A stretch of DNA of 64,000 bases, taken from Natronorubrum tibetense GA33 (lineage in GTDB: Archaea; Halobacteriota; Halobacteria; Halobacteriales; Natrialbaceae). Shown piece after piece: positions 1-7,695 of the stretch. Where the stretch lies: positions 1 to 64,000 of the forward strand of contig NZ_KB913021.1 in NCBI RefSeq assembly GCF_000383975.1. The letters are read 5' to 3'. Under the pieces are notes generated by a model, which was given only the letters and a program-made list of their open reading frames with translations, did no database searches and had not been told where the DNA came from. The stretch's first letter is position 1; the number at the start of each line of letters is the position of its first letter. The position numbers and the translations under genes were made by a program.

Positions 1-20
1 GACCCGCATCACGGAGTTAT

Positions 21-227
21 TGAATCAATGAATCAGTGAAGTACTGATATCGTGAATCATTGAATCACAGACTCAATGATTCAAAGACAGCACCCAAAAA
101 GAGACGATTACACATCTCAGCCCCTCAAACACCGATATCCGACAGAATCGCATTGAGAGAGACACAACTGAGTGTCTGACATGGATTTATGAGTCATTGA
201 TTCAATGATCGAACTATGACTGAATCA
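21..227. repeat. Iterated TGAATCA/TGATTCA motifs upstream of parA (putative parS/operator)
   Basis: The 7-bp motif TGAATCA or its complement TGATTCA occurs at 21-27, 29-35, 53-59, 61-67, 77-83, 198-204 and 221-227, the last one inside the first codons of parA. Two more copies lie at 1580-1586 and 1588-1594, exactly at the end of the second partition gene. Several are spaced 8 bp apart. Arrays of short repeats flanking a parA-type operon are typically centromere sites or autorepression operators bound by the partner protein. The assignment to partition is inference from position and repetition. The block is AT-rich compared with the rest of the window. Confidence 0.7.
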
Positions 228-1127
228 CCTCGTGGATGGGGCGTCACACCATCGACTGGCATCCCTACGATCGCCTTCGGCAACCAAAAAGGCGGGACGG
301 GAAAGACAACCGCGACGATCAACAGTGCCGCGGCACTGGCCACTCGCAACCACGATGTTCTTGCAATCGATATGGACCCACAAGCCGACATGACGAAAGG
401 GCTTGGACTGGGTCCGGGCGACGACAATGATCCATCAAGCCCGAAGAACGACCTCCCCAACACACTAGTCACCGATGACGAGAACCTACTCGACGTGCTC
501 GTCGACAATCCGCGCACGCACGAGACTAGTCTTTCAGAGATCGTGATCGAAGCCGACGAGTACGACCATCTGAACTTCGACCTGATTCCCAGTCACAAGG
601 ACATGGGCCTTGCTCGAGATTGGATGGACGATGCGAATGCTCGTCTCTCGCTGAAACTCGCCCTCGAAGAGATGGTTGACGACGGATACAACTACGATTT
701 TATCGTAGTCGATTGCCCTCCCGACCTCTCAGTCCTGACGGACGCGGCCTTCATCGCGGCTCAGAACGTCTTCCTGGCTGCACAGACCCAAGCAACATCA
801 CGGGATGCACTTGACGACCTGTGGGACCAGCTGGAGTCCATCGAGGACAACCAGCAGATCGAGATCGCAATCGTTGGACTCCTGGCGAACATGTACCGGG
901 ACGACGGTCAGTCACAAAAATTCCTCAACGCATTCGACGAGTCCTTCGCGTCGATGGCGCCGATTTTCAAACTCCCGATGCGGGTGGCGATCCAGCGTGC
1001 GTGGGACAACGGACGGGATATTTTCGAATGGGAGGACGCGAACGACCAGCAAGTAGAGCGCGATATCTTCCTCGAGGTTGCAGAAACGATGGAACAGGCG
1101 TTCGACAAAACGCAGGTGGAGGTGTAA
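216..1127 (+). CDS. parA: ParA-family partition ATPase
   Basis: 303 aa. This is a deviant Walker ATPase of the ParA/Soj/MinD superfamily, expected to bind nucleoid DNA in its ATP form and move plasmid copies apart. Residues 25-32 (KGGTGKTT) form the deviant Walker A with its signature lysine. IDMDPQAD at about 51-58 is the Walker A' region and VVDCPPD (about residues 168-174) is the Walker B region. The length fits haloarchaeal plasmid ParA. The ATG lies 5 bp before a TGAATCA repeat that runs into the gene, so the protein or its partner may repress its own promoter through the repeat array. The next gene starts 2 bp after the stop, so the two are co-transcribed. The ParA family call is secure; the exact plasmid group cannot be told by eye. 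Confidence 0.95.
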   Translation: MTESPRGWGVTPSTGIPTIAFGNQKGGTGKTTATINSAAALATRNHDVLAIDMDPQADMTKGLGLGPGDDNDPSSPKNDLPNTLVTDDENLLDVLVDNPRTHETSLSEIVIEADEYDHLNFDLIPSHKDMGLARDWMDDANARLSLKLALEEMVDDGYNYDFIVVDCPPDLSVLTDAAFIAAQNVFLAAQTQATSRDALDDLWDQLESIEDNQQIEIAIVGLLANMYRDDGQSQKFLNAFDESFASMAPIFKLPMRVAIQRAWDNGRDIFEWEDANDQQVERDIFLEVAETMEQAFDKTQVEV

Positions 1128-1129
1128 GT

Positions 1130-1582
1130 ATGCCTCGAGGAATGGATGAGCGATTCGAGGATCCTTCAGACGAAGGGGAGGAGGAGGACGCGGTCACAGA
1201 CGAGGAGACCACGGAGACGTCGGTGGAACCAGAAGGAAAGGGGCGTGAAACTGCAGCGGCGACTGAAAGTCGATCAGATCAGCAGAGGCCCGCATCCACG
1301 ACCGATACTGATTCGTCGACCAGTGAGGCAGGAGAGACAGATGACGAACCGCTGAACATCCGCGAAGATTGGGATTCAGCCACAATATACGTTGAACCCG
1401 AGCAAAGCGAGGACATCGAGATCACGTTCACTCGCCTGAAAAAGCAACTCAAACGCGAGGATATCACGCTGGAAAAAAACAAACACTTCTACCGCGGGGT
1501 ATTCGAGATGGCGTTTGGCGAGCACCGGGAGGAAACGAAAAAGAAGATTCGCGAACTTGCAAAAGAAGATACCGATCAATGA
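1130..1582 (+). CDS. ParA partner, probable centromere-binding protein
   Basis: 150 aa. The ATG at 1130 lies just after the parA stop; an upstream in-frame extension overlaps parA and is rejected. Residues 1-75 are low-complexity and acidic (runs of Glu, Asp, Thr, Ser), probably disordered. From about residue 80 a folded domain begins with DSATIYV, followed by basic helices rich in Lys and Arg and ending in KKIREL. A beta-strand followed by helices at the C-terminus would suit a ribbon-helix-helix-like DNA-binding fold, but I do not recognise the family by sequence. Position directly after parA, and TGAATCA copies at its 3' end (1580-1594), support a role as the DNA-binding partner. No ParB Spo0J-type motif is visible. 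Confidence 0.75.
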   Translation: MPRGMDERFEDPSDEGEEEDAVTDEETTETSVEPEGKGRETAAATESRSDQQRPASTTDTDSSTSEAGETDDEPLNIREDWDSATIYVEPEQSEDIEITFTRLKKQLKREDITLEKNKHFYRGVFEMAFGEHREETKKKIRELAKEDTDQ

Positions 1583-1630
1583 ATCACTGATTCATAGAAT
1601 CTCGGAAGTTACGAAGAGGAGCCGATATTT

Positions 1631-2044
1631 GTGGAGGAGACTACGAGGCAGGATCTGTTTCATAAGAGTGGTTATGCATTTATTGCAACCGAGGCTAATG
1701 ATCAGGTGGAATTCCCCGGAATGAGGTACGTCTCAAACTCCGAACTGTCAGCAGCGATCGGAATTGTCAATCCTAAATCTGGCGCGAAAATGAGTCCGAG
1801 AGTAGAGAGACTCTTCGCCCAGCTAGTGAAAACGCTGTGGAATATTGGGTTCTTCAACGGCCATCTCGGGACCCTCGAAATCTTCGGGGTCCGCAATCCA
1901 TTTCGGACCGATAGCCTCTCGCAACGTCCGAACCTGCTCGACCGCCCTCTGGAGATAGAGATACCGGCCTGGGTTAACGTGCAGTCTACCATAGTCCAGC
2001 TACGGCCAACGATATCGCCTGGATTAGGAGATGGTTTGCGATGA
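1631..2044 (+). CDS. Hypothetical protein, weakly supported
   Basis: 137 aa from a GTG. The only support is that the frame is open and that its stop overlaps the start of the next gene in an ATGA arrangement (2041-2044), which is common in translationally coupled pairs. Third-position GC is low and the composition is not typically haloarchaeal: less acidic, with many Arg, Ser and Asn. No domain is recognised. It could instead be a leader region or a decayed gene in front of the HEAT gene. Confidence 0.3.
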   Translation: MEETTRQDLFHKSGYAFIATEANDQVEFPGMRYVSNSELSAAIGIVNPKSGAKMSPRVERLFAQLVKTLWNIGFFNGHLGTLEIFGVRNPFRTDSLSQRPNLLDRPLEIEIPAWVNVQSTIVQLRPTISPGLGDGLR

Positions 2045-4233
2045 TCGATCCACTCCCAATAATCGCATATCAAGAGGTAGAAGAGCAGACTAAGAAGCGG
2101 GCTGATGAGTTGGCTTCCACTCTCGGAGACCCGATCCGATCGGACGTCAATCTCAGCCGGCTAAGGGAGCGGCATGCGGCGGCACTAGAGATAACAGAGT
2201 TAGCCAAGTCCGAACCTGCCGCAATTATTCCACACTACGCGATTTTCGTTCATGCGCTTAAGGAGGAACTCGCTCACGAGGACATTAACCGTTCGGCAGC
2301 GACGGCGATGTTTTACGGGGCTGTATCCGAGGAGATCCAGCTACTACTGACTGATGCAATCGAGACAGTTTCGATCGAAGCAGTAGTGGCCCAGTACGAG
2401 GAGTCAGATGAATCGATGTCGTCACTTTTCAATGTTCTTGCACGGGGGGTTACTGAAGGCGGCGAAATCGGAATCATATCGAACTCACTTCGTGCGCTAT
2501 GTGGGTTTGCGAAGTATCGGCCAAAAATGGTCGCGAAGGCCATAGCCGATGAGGGAGACACTTCCGCCGTTCTTAATTTGCTTACACAGATTCTCTATGC
2601 TGTTCTAAATCGAGACTCTGCCTCGCCGTTCAGCGGCGTGAACAAGCGAGGATCGCCGGCGTGGTGGGCACGCCTCATGGCAGTGATCACGGTTCAGTAC
2701 CAGCACCCGGATCACCTACCGTCGACACATCAATTTCGGACGCTCCCGGTCAGGCTGCAGAGCGCGGATGACACTGCGATAACTGTATTTGGAGATCTCC
2801 TCGAACGAACTATGCCGTCCCGCCGCGAAGTAGACTTGGTTCGAGAATCGGGTTGGGAATCGACTCCTGTCTACACACCGGTTCCGGATTCGGTCAAGAC
2901 CCAACCTGTCGAATTGGGGTCAGAGAAAACTACCGAAGCGTCCGATGAGTATGACGAATCAAATCCGTCACCGATCACACAAATCCAACAGAACGGCCCC
3001 GATTCGGATGCCGCAGAAGCATTCGGAGAGGCCATCGCGGCGTGCCCGCAAGTAGTACCCGATCCTCCGTGGTCGCTGATCAATCATGTTCGGGAATTGG
3101 AACAGCGACAGAACGCTACTCGCGCACTCGGTGGTGTCGCAGCCGTAGGTGCTGAAACCCCCTCTGAGCAGATAAAACTGGCAATCCGGTGGATCGACGC
3201 GACTGGAACAATCCGGTGGCGCCAACCCCGAGAGATGCTCGGAGAGATCGTCGCCGCGCATGGAGGCATAATTGAGATCCCGGATCCCATCAGGCCGCTT
3301 GTAGAGAAAGTTAGAACCGGCGTTGGACAACCCCGGGTTGATGCAGCGTTAGCACTCGGTGTGGCAGTTTATGAGAGCGGAGATCCGTCAACCGCTATCG
3401 ATCCGACACCGGTACTACAGCGGTATATACGCGAGGAACAGCCGTTCAGCGATGCTGCCGCAAAAGGACTAGGGGAGGCGGTCATCACAATGGATCCACA
3501 AACGTGCGCCGTTTCGGCGCCATCAATGGCGATTGAACACATTCGTGGGGACATAGGCCGATCGCGAAAGTTCTCAACGCGGGCTCTCGGGCTCTCAACG
3601 ACAACCGACTCTCCCGCCGACCTTCCAACAGGGCTTGTGTTACAGGCCCATACCGGAAAGGGACAGGTTCGATGGATCGCCGGACGAACCCTTGGAGAAC
3701 TAGTCTGGATTTTGGATATTTCCAGTGACTCTACGCCGTGGCCCGATCCTTTACTTGAGCAATTACGTGGCGTTGACAACTCGTTGCGGGTCGAGCATGC
3801 CGAGTTAGTCGGTGTGGCTGTCGCCACCCTGGAAGTCGATGCACATGGGATCGATGAGCCCAATCGGTTGGGCAGGCACAGATCCGTGATGACGGAGGTT
3901 ATGGACGTCGAAGCGGAACCAACTGATGATCCGAGCAGACTAGCTAGATCTAAGCTTTCCGGCCCTGATCGCTTACTTTCGTATGTACTGCTCCGTGGGG
4001 GGCCGGCGCGGCACGATATGCAAGAAGTAGCGGGAGAGTTGGCCGCTGCCGAAGCTATTCCGGAACATACTCCCGCACTCCTTCAACCCCTCGTTCGTCA
4101 GACTGCCAATGCGAACAGTTGGGAACGCCACGACCTCGCTAGAACGCTTGGCGAAGCGGTTGCTATCACGTTTGGTACTGACTCCGGATTTGGAGTCATT
4201 TATACGTTGATGCGACAGGTACGGTGGTGTTAA
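2041..4233 (+). CDS. HEAT-repeat protein, 5' part, cut by IS6-family insertion
   Basis: 730 aa as it stands. The C-terminal two-thirds is made of HEAT-like helical repeats with the recurring pattern (A/T)(R)xLGE at roughly 40-45-residue spacing (for example ARTLGEAV, GRTLGELV). Such repeats form extended scaffolds that bind other proteins or nucleic acid. At 4222 the reading frame runs into an insertion sequence and stops four codons later (RWC-stop). Removing the element and one 8-bp target copy joins codon for codon to 4921-5732, giving an ancestral protein of 997 aa, almost the same length as the 998-aa paralogue at 42045-45041. The truncated protein may still fold because repeat proteins tolerate loss of terminal repeats. 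GC content is lower than in the other HEAT genes here. Confidence 0.8.
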   Translation: MIDPLPIIAYQEVEEQTKKRADELASTLGDPIRSDVNLSRLRERHAAALEITELAKSEPAAIIPHYAIFVHALKEELAHEDINRSAATAMFYGAVSEEIQLLLTDAIETVSIEAVVAQYEESDESMSSLFNVLARGVTEGGEIGIISNSLRALCGFAKYRPKMVAKAIADEGDTSAVLNLLTQILYAVLNRDSASPFSGVNKRGSPAWWARLMAVITVQYQHPDHLPSTHQFRTLPVRLQSADDTAITVFGDLLERTMPSRREVDLVRESGWESTPVYTPVPDSVKTQPVELGSEKTTEASDEYDESNPSPITQIQQNGPDSDAAEAFGEAIAACPQVVPDPPWSLINHVRELEQRQNATRALGGVAAVGAETPSEQIKLAIRWIDATGTIRWRQPREMLGEIVAAHGGIIEIPDPIRPLVEKVRTGVGQPRVDAALALGVAVYESGDPSTAIDPTPVLQRYIREEQPFSDAAAKGLGEAVITMDPQTCAVSAPSMAIEHIRGDIGRSRKFSTRALGLSTTTDSPADLPTGLVLQAHTGKGQVRWIAGRTLGELVWILDISSDSTPWPDPLLEQLRGVDNSLRVEHAELVGVAVATLEVDAHGIDEPNRLGRHRSVMTEVMDVEAEPTDDPSRLARSKLSGPDRLLSYVLLRGGPARHDMQEVAGELAAAEAIPEHTPALLQPLVRQTANANSWERHDLARTLGEAVAITFGTDSGFGVIYTLMRQVRWC

Positions 4234-4912
4234 GTTAGGAACGAGGCGGTCGAAGATTCGGATGCTCATGGCCGAAACCGACCGCCTCACCGAGTCTACT
4301 GACTGGATTGACTTGGAGTTTGTGCAGCGAGAGCGGACACCCCGCGAGATCATTAAAAAGGGTATTCGCCACCATTTGGCCGGATTATCACTTTCGAATA
4401 CAGTTATTCTTCTCGAGGAATTGGGTGTCGAGCGCAGTCGAACAGCAGTTCATAACTGGGTGCAGAAGGCAAATCTACAGCCGAAAGGCGGTGAGAGTCC
4501 GGATCGAGTTGCGGTCGATCAAAAGTCGATCCGAATCAACGACGAGCAGTACTGGCTGTACGCCGCAGTCGACCCAGAAACCAATAGAATCCTCCATTCA
4601 CGGCTGTTTCCGACGTATACGATCGCAATTGCACGAGAATTTCTCACTGAGCTGGTCGAGAAACATGACGTCAAAGACGCCGTGTTTCTCGTCGACAACG
4701 CCGATGATCTCATTGGTGGACTCCGTCAAGAAGGCCTCAGCTACCGAATCCAACCACACGGCTACAGAAATCAAGTTGAACGTGTCTTTCGTGAGGTAGA
4801 ACGACGAACCTCTTCGTTCTCAAACTGTTTTAGCCACGTCGATCCAGCCACCGCAGAAACGTGGCTACAAGCCTACGCCGTCTGGTGGAATCATGTCTAA
4901 GTTAACACGACC
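4223..4912 (+). mobile_element. IS6-family insertion sequence (690 bp) with 8-bp target duplication
   Basis: The element is bounded by terminal inverted repeats GGTGGTGTTAAGTTAG at the left and, read inward from the right, GGTCGTGTTAACTTAG (two mismatches in 16). It is flanked by the exact 8-bp direct repeat ACAGGTAC at 4215-4222 and 4913-4920. An 8-bp duplication and a single transposase gene filling the element match the IS6 (ISH14/ISH15-like) pattern in haloarchaea. The perfect target duplication and intact transposase suggest a recent insertion into the HEAT gene. Confidence 0.93.
4262..4900 (+). CDS. IS6-family transposase
   Basis: 212 aa; a second in-frame ATG six bases on (4268) is an equally good start. 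The DDE catalytic triad is visible: Asp in VAVDQ, Asp in FLVDNAD and Glu in NQVERVF. The N-terminal helix-turn-helix region (LSLSNTVILLEELGVERSRT, about residues 48-67) and the WVQKANLQP segment are characteristic of haloarchaeal IS6 transposases. The frame has no stop or shift, so the enzyme is likely active. Cointegrate formation is the known mode for this family. Confidence 0.93.
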   Translation: MLMAETDRLTESTDWIDLEFVQRERTPREIIKKGIRHHLAGLSLSNTVILLEELGVERSRTAVHNWVQKANLQPKGGESPDRVAVDQKSIRINDEQYWLYAAVDPETNRILHSRLFPTYTIAIAREFLTELVEKHDVKDAVFLVDNADDLIGGLRQEGLSYRIQPHGYRNQVERVFREVERRTSSFSNCFSHVDPATAETWLQAYAVWWNHV

Positions 4913-5732
4913 ACAGGTACAGACAGAAGAGGGAATACTTCGAGATCAAGCGTCTCAGGCGCTTGGCGAAGCGATTGCTGTGTTCGATGACTCTCATCAA
5001 AGTCCAGGTTTGGAGAGGACCCTCGCCAATGCTATCCATGATGCAAGCGGGGTGTCACGGTGGTATCTTGCTCGGGCATTAGGGGAACTTCACGCGGCGA
5101 TAGACAGACCGAACACAGCCCCTAATCCGATGGAGGCACTTATCGATGAAGCAACTGATGGGGATGAGATTGAGTGGTCAGCAACTGTAGCAATTGGGGC
5201 AATAGCGATGGTTGATCCCGACGGGACGGACTTCGTATCAGCCGTTCCCGACGATTTCATCGCTGCAGTTGATCCTACGGGGAAGTCCGATTATCGAGCC
5301 GCTCTTGAGGCGATTGGTTCTGTCGCGCTCGGAATAGGCGACACGTTCGTTACGAAGACCGTGACCGACGCGCTTGAGTCCTCAACAAGAGAGAAACGAG
5401 CCGAACTGTTGCCGATAATAGCGGAGACGGAGGTGTTCTCTCCCGATGAGTTCTTACAACTACTTGCCGATGCTGACCCCGCCGACAGCAGGCAGGAGTT
5501 CAGGACGTACTTCGATTCTGAGATTCGAGATCATGTGGTTTCGGCACTTCAGGCGGTGTCAAGACAAGCAGGAGCCAGCTTGAATATGGATTTGAGGCGT
5601 TCCTTAGAATCAAACTTATCATCAGAAGAGGCGCATACGCTTGATCCCGCAACACGCCTCGCAATGGTGGATTGCTTAGTGGCATATCCAACAGCGACTG
5701 CAGATCGTAATTATGACATTAGCACCCGCTGA
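4893..5732 (+). CDS. HEAT-repeat protein, 3' part separated by the IS6 insertion
   Basis: The host-derived part begins at 4921, after the target duplication, and continues the HEAT frame of the gene starting at 2041. The segment starts with DQASQALGEAI and WYLARALGEL repeats and ends in a helical cap whose last part (DPATRLAMVDCL) resembles the end of the 998-aa paralogue (PPATRLTAIDVL). The ATG at 4893 lies inside the insertion sequence, in frame, so the element could supply a start for a 279-aa fragment. Without such use this is the dead 3' end of the gene. Confidence 0.7.
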   Translation: MSKLTRPQVQTEEGILRDQASQALGEAIAVFDDSHQSPGLERTLANAIHDASGVSRWYLARALGELHAAIDRPNTAPNPMEALIDEATDGDEIEWSATVAIGAIAMVDPDGTDFVSAVPDDFIAAVDPTGKSDYRAALEAIGSVALGIGDTFVTKTVTDALESSTREKRAELLPIIAETEVFSPDEFLQLLADADPADSRQEFRTYFDSEIRDHVVSALQAVSRQAGASLNMDLRRSLESNLSSEEAHTLDPATRLAMVDCLVAYPTATADRNYDISTR

Positions 5733-6269
5733 AATCCCCTTTCAACACAGTAACACGGGTACTGCGTACATCGGCACCATCAACTGTTGGGCCTTCTAGA
5801 TCTACGTGGGAAAGTATAACCCGAATGAGACGAGTCTTTGAGAGATAGCTCCACGAAGAGTCGTCCGAGGTCAACACTCGACAGATCCGCACCGACGAGA
5901 CCACTGTCTCGAAGAGATGCCCCGCGAAACGTGGTACCGGACGCGTCTCCGCCTCGGGTACTGTCGCGACGTCTGCCAGGAGTTCGGGATAACCGTCGGT
6001 CTTCCGGACGATCGACGTGATGTTCTGGAGGGCCGATTCACGGTCGAGAACCGTCGACGGTGACCGGGTGGCGTCGGGTGCCAGCCCCGTGCGAATACGG
6101 TCGACAGTCGCCTCAACGTCTTCATCTAGTGGTGTCCCGTTGCGTCGTCTCCATTGGGGCTGTCACGTCGGTCGCGGGTTGTCGTGTATGTGGCTTCAAC
6201 GGCCCGCTGCGCCAAAGGTGTCGTAGTCGATCTGTGCGGTGACACGAGGATCGGCGCCGGCACTCACTA
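5733..6269. other. 537-bp stretch without a convincing gene
   Basis: Open frames here are short and overlap on both strands. A 48-codon frame at 5917-6063 on the + strand (starting MPRETWYRTR) has a plausible composition but no recognisable family and no clear ribosome-binding site. It may be a relic. No repeats or strong terminator were seen. Confidence 0.4.
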
Positions 6270-7694
6270 TCATCTGGCCGTCCAGAGAAGCACGATTGAG
6301 ATGAAAAGCGCGATCAGGGAGCTGAGAGTCGCAAGACGAAGTACGACCCTGACAGCGTCTGACCGTGCGGTCGCGGGCCGTAGGTCGCGTTGTCTGTGAT
6401 CACCGCGCCAGTGACGGATCGCGACCGTGACGATCAGCACGAATGCGGACACAGCCACCATCAAGCCCTGGGTGAGGCCACCGACGCCACTCACGGCATC
6501 CACCAAATACCTTCCCAGCGGTGCTGGATGGGCCGCGATGAGGTCTCTCACCGCAGCCCTCCCATGCAAGGCCGTACGCCGAATTACGTCGGCACCGGCG
6601 ACACCACCCACGACGCCGACGACTAGCCCGATAAACGCGGCGAGGACTGCAATACCAGCCTGACGGTAGCGCGCTCGGCTACTGTCGACGACCGTCAGGT
6701 TCGAGGACTCGGCGAGACGTTCAGCCAGGAGTTCTCGGAGGACGCTCTTACTGGTCTCGACGTCGATGGTGGGATCGTTGACCGTTTCACGGTATGCCAC
6801 ATTCAGGTCGTCGACCGCGTCGACCAGACGCCCACGGACGCGTTCCCGCTTGACGTGATCGAGCTCGTCGTCGATCCGATCTTGTGTCTCGGGGAGCGGC
6901 TTCACCCGACTGTCCGACGGGAGGTCGCCGTTCGGGTGGATGACGATATCCGTGTCCTCGACGGTGTCGACGCGGCCCGCTTTCGAGACGGCGATCGTCA
7001 CCGCCGAGTCCGCGAGCGCGGACACCAGAAACGCGAAGAATCGTGCTGCGTCGTACGTCGACTGAACAGTAAAGTCCAGCCCTGCGCCGTCCATGGACGA
7101 GGCAGTCACGTCCGTCACCGACTCGGTCGATCCCCCTCCGTCGGTGGCGTGGTCACCCGTGCGTTTGGGCGGAGCACTTGAATCTGCATCCCGATTCGGG
7201 GCGGCCTCCAGGTCGTCGTCGCTCAAGACGGACCGGTCCCGACCGACGATACCACCTCGCGAGCACTCAAGGCCGATGCCGCTAGTGAGGTCACTCAGCC
7301 AGCCGTCCCACGACTCCTCGCGGCCGCCGTCGACCAGCCGGCGGATGGCGTCGCATTCGGGCTCCGCGACGGGGAGCGGGTCAGCGCTGAGCCCGTCGAG
7401 GGCCCACCGCGAACTCGTCGCATTGTCGGGCGGAGCCTCCGCGACCGAAAACTCCGACTCGCTGCCCTCCTCCACTGCTGGCCTGACTGCCCCAAGGTCG
7501 ATTCCGTCAGCGAACGTGCACTCGACAGTCGCCTGTACCGGGTACCCGAGACGGCCCTCGAAATAACTGCAGACGACGTTGGCTCTCGTGTCCGCGTACA
7601 GCAGGACCACCCCTGGGTCGATGTAGTCCAGTTCGCCGGGGTCGTCGGCGAACATCTCATCGCCGTCGTTTCGGAAGACGCGCACGTCCGGCAT
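6270..7694 (-). CDS. Membrane protein, partner of the adjacent G-domain protein
   Basis: 474 aa, family not recognised. The soluble N-terminal part (about 1-340) starts MPDVRVFRNDGDE and includes an acidic low-complexity linker around residues 150-190. Three hydrophobic helices close the protein: one containing IAVLAAFIGLVVGVVG, one containing GLMVAVSAFVLIVTVAI, and one at the very end containing LSSLIALFISIVLLW. The C-terminus is followed by only a few residues. The gene starts one base after the stop of the membrane GTPase gene, so the two are translated from one message and likely act together at the cell membrane. Function is unknown. Confidence 0.8.
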   Translation of the reverse strand: MPDVRVFRNDGDEMFADDPGELDYIDPGVVLLYADTRANVVCSYFEGRLGYPVQATVECTFADGIDLGAVRPAVEEGSESEFSVAEAPPDNATSSRWALDGLSADPLPVAEPECDAIRRLVDGGREESWDGWLSDLTSGIGLECSRGGIVGRDRSVLSDDDLEAAPNRDADSSAPPKRTGDHATDGGGSTESVTDVTASSMDGAGLDFTVQSTYDAARFFAFLVSALADSAVTIAVSKAGRVDTVEDTDIVIHPNGDLPSDSRVKPLPETQDRIDDELDHVKRERVRGRLVDAVDDLNVAYRETVNDPTIDVETSKSVLRELLAERLAESSNLTVVDSSRARYRQAGIAVLAAFIGLVVGVVGGVAGADVIRRTALHGRAAVRDLIAAHPAPLGRYLVDAVSGVGGLTQGLMVAVSAFVLIVTVAIRHWRGDHRQRDLRPATARSDAVRVVLRLATLSSLIALFISIVLLWTAR

Positions 7695-7695
7695 C

